This document shows positions 34,708 through 35,697 of a stretch of 35,697 nt of DNA, piece by piece; within the stretch, counting starts at the first letter, position 1, and each line of letters opens with the position of its first letter. The notes under the pieces were generated by a model that worked only from the letters and a program-made list of their open reading frames with translations, had not been told where the DNA came from and did no database searches. This DNA is from Candidatus Faecivivens stercorigallinarum. GTDB taxonomy: Bacteria; Bacillota; Clostridia; Oscillospirales; Ruminococcaceae. A program made the translations under genes and the position numbers. The DNA is taken from NCBI GenBank assembly GCA_018715465.1, contig DVLN01000050.1, positions 1 to 35,697 on the forward strand. The letters are read 5' to 3'.

Positions 34708-34800
34708 CCAAAACCTCCCTGCGCCGTATAGCTTTTCCATATATATGCAGAGATGGGCGGGGTTATCCACTGATATCATTGTAATTTCTAAAAAAAGGTC

Positions 34801-34829
34801 TTTACAAAACGTTGTCGGTATGATATAAT
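34801..34829 (+). promoter_or_regulatory. sigma-A promoter of tRNA-Thr
   Basis: TTTACA-17-TATAAT with TGa extended -10, 27 nt upstream of the tRNA. Confidence 0.85.
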
Positions 34830-34855
34830 GTTTAGGCAACAGAAAAGTTGCACTT

Positions 34856-34931
34856 GCTACTGTGGCTCAGCTGGCAGAGCAGCTCACTCGTAATGAGCAG
34901 GTCGTCCGTTCGAATCGGATCAGTAGCTCCA
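34856..34931 (+). tRNA. tRNA-Thr (anticodon CGT)
   Basis: acceptor GCTACTG/CAGTAGC, anticodon stem GCTCA/TGAGC with loop CTCGTAA, T-loop TTCGAAT, encoded CCA. Confidence 0.95.
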
Positions 34932-34935
34932 AGAC

Positions 34936-34973
34936 AAACCCCGTAACCATCGAAGGTTGCGGGGTTTTTGGTT
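34936..34973 (+). terminator. intrinsic terminator after tRNA-Thr
   Basis: aaaccccgtaacc-atcgaa-ggttgcggggttttt. Confidence 0.85.
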
Positions 34974-34987
34974 TGTTTATTGAGTTT

Positions 34988-35697
34988 TTATAAATTCATT
35001 GCCAGCATCCTGCCAAGCTCATCGGCAAATCCCAATGACTGATACATATTCACATCACCAGCCGAGCAGCCGACCAGTATACTTGCGCATCCCTGCTGCG
35101 TACACCAATTTCTTACCTGAGATACCAATAAACGAGCGATTCCCTGCTTTCGAAACGCAGGTTCAACATAAAAATCATCAAAAATGCCGCAGCATTTACA
35201 GGCAAATGTGGAGAAACACGGGCTGACAGAGCAGATGCCAACCGGACGATTGAGGCGTTTGGCGACAAAGAAAACGATTTGTTTTTCTTCTATTGCGCGA
35301 ACCAGCCGTTCTTTTTTTTCTGCATCCAGAGGCGGTTCACCAACTTCCTGCAAAAATCCGCTCTCCAAATTCCACAGATCCTGCACATCTGTCAGTATTT
35401 CTACCACCGGCACAATCTTTTCCTGCGGCGGCAGCAGCATCAGTGGCTCTCCCCACTGGTCCCTTCCATTTGGAACAAAGCCCAAATATTTCCAAAAGCG
35501 TTGCCTGGCGTCTGTATCAGCGTTTAATTCAGCAAATTTTGCTCCGTTCTCTCTGCCCCAGTTGAGCAGGGCAGCAGCACATCGCTTTCCTGTTCCACCA
35601 CCGCGAAACTCAGGGAAAACACAAAACTCAAGTATAAATTGCTTACTGTCCTCGGTTTGATACACTACCGTAAGGGCAAAGCCGATCTCCTGTCCAT
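34988..35697 (-). CDS. tandem GNAT-domain acetyltransferase, 5' end beyond window
   Basis: reading frame stays open to the window edge (GQEIGFALTVVYQTEDS...); first GNAT core ILEFCVFPEFRGGGTGKRCAAALL, second IFDDFYVEPAFRKQGIARLLVSQV. Confidence 0.85.
   Translation of the reverse strand, partial: GQEIGFALTVVYQTEDSKQFILEFCVFPEFRGGGTGKRCAAALLNWGRENGAKFAELNADTDARQRFWKYLGFVPNGRDQWGEPLMLLPPQEKIVPVVEILTDVQDLWNLESGFLQEVGEPPLDAEKKERLVRAIEEKQIVFFVAKRLNRPVGICSVSPCFSTFACKCCGIFDDFYVEPAFRKQGIARLLVSQVRNWCTQQGCASILVGCSAGDVNMYQSLGFADELGRMLAMNL

Overview
A chromosomal window that looks like a Clostridia (Oscillospiraceae/Ruminococcaceae-type) genome; the taxonomy is inferred. It is mostly housekeeping. From left to right it holds: a KDPG-aldolase/KDG-kinase pair; a membrane-anchored hypothetical; an AraC regulator; asnB; and a long minus-strand division and cell-wall (dcw) cluster read as rsmH - ftsL-like - PASTA PBP - murE - murF - mraY-like - ftsW - murG - murA - ftsQ/divIB - ftsZ. 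After that come a bPH2-domain (YdbS/YdbT-like) pair, a YfhO/GT2 pair resembling B. subtilis yfhO/csbB, small regulators with palindromic operators, DUF1622, a MarR/EamA pair, a murB-rapZ-whiA cluster, a ROK glucokinase, a tiny Cys/Gly-rich membrane peptide, a tRNA-Thr(CGT) and a tandem GNAT protein cut by the window end. I see no CRISPR array, prophage, transposon or obvious defence/BGC system. The most unusual signals are: (1) the MraY homologue in the dcw cluster has lost most MraY signature residues (LTDGLDGL, MGDTGS, HHH); (2) a 54-aa peptide with 13 Cys; (3) MurA has a ~90-aa N-terminal extension with a Cys cluster, and a hairpin overlaps its SD; (4) FtsZ ends in a non-canonical tail and no ftsA is present; (5) a 14-codon ORF with a perfect SD lies between ftsL and the PBP gene; (6) tandem 12-13-bp repeats lie in the ftsW leader. 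Homology calls come from recognition of motifs; no database search was run.
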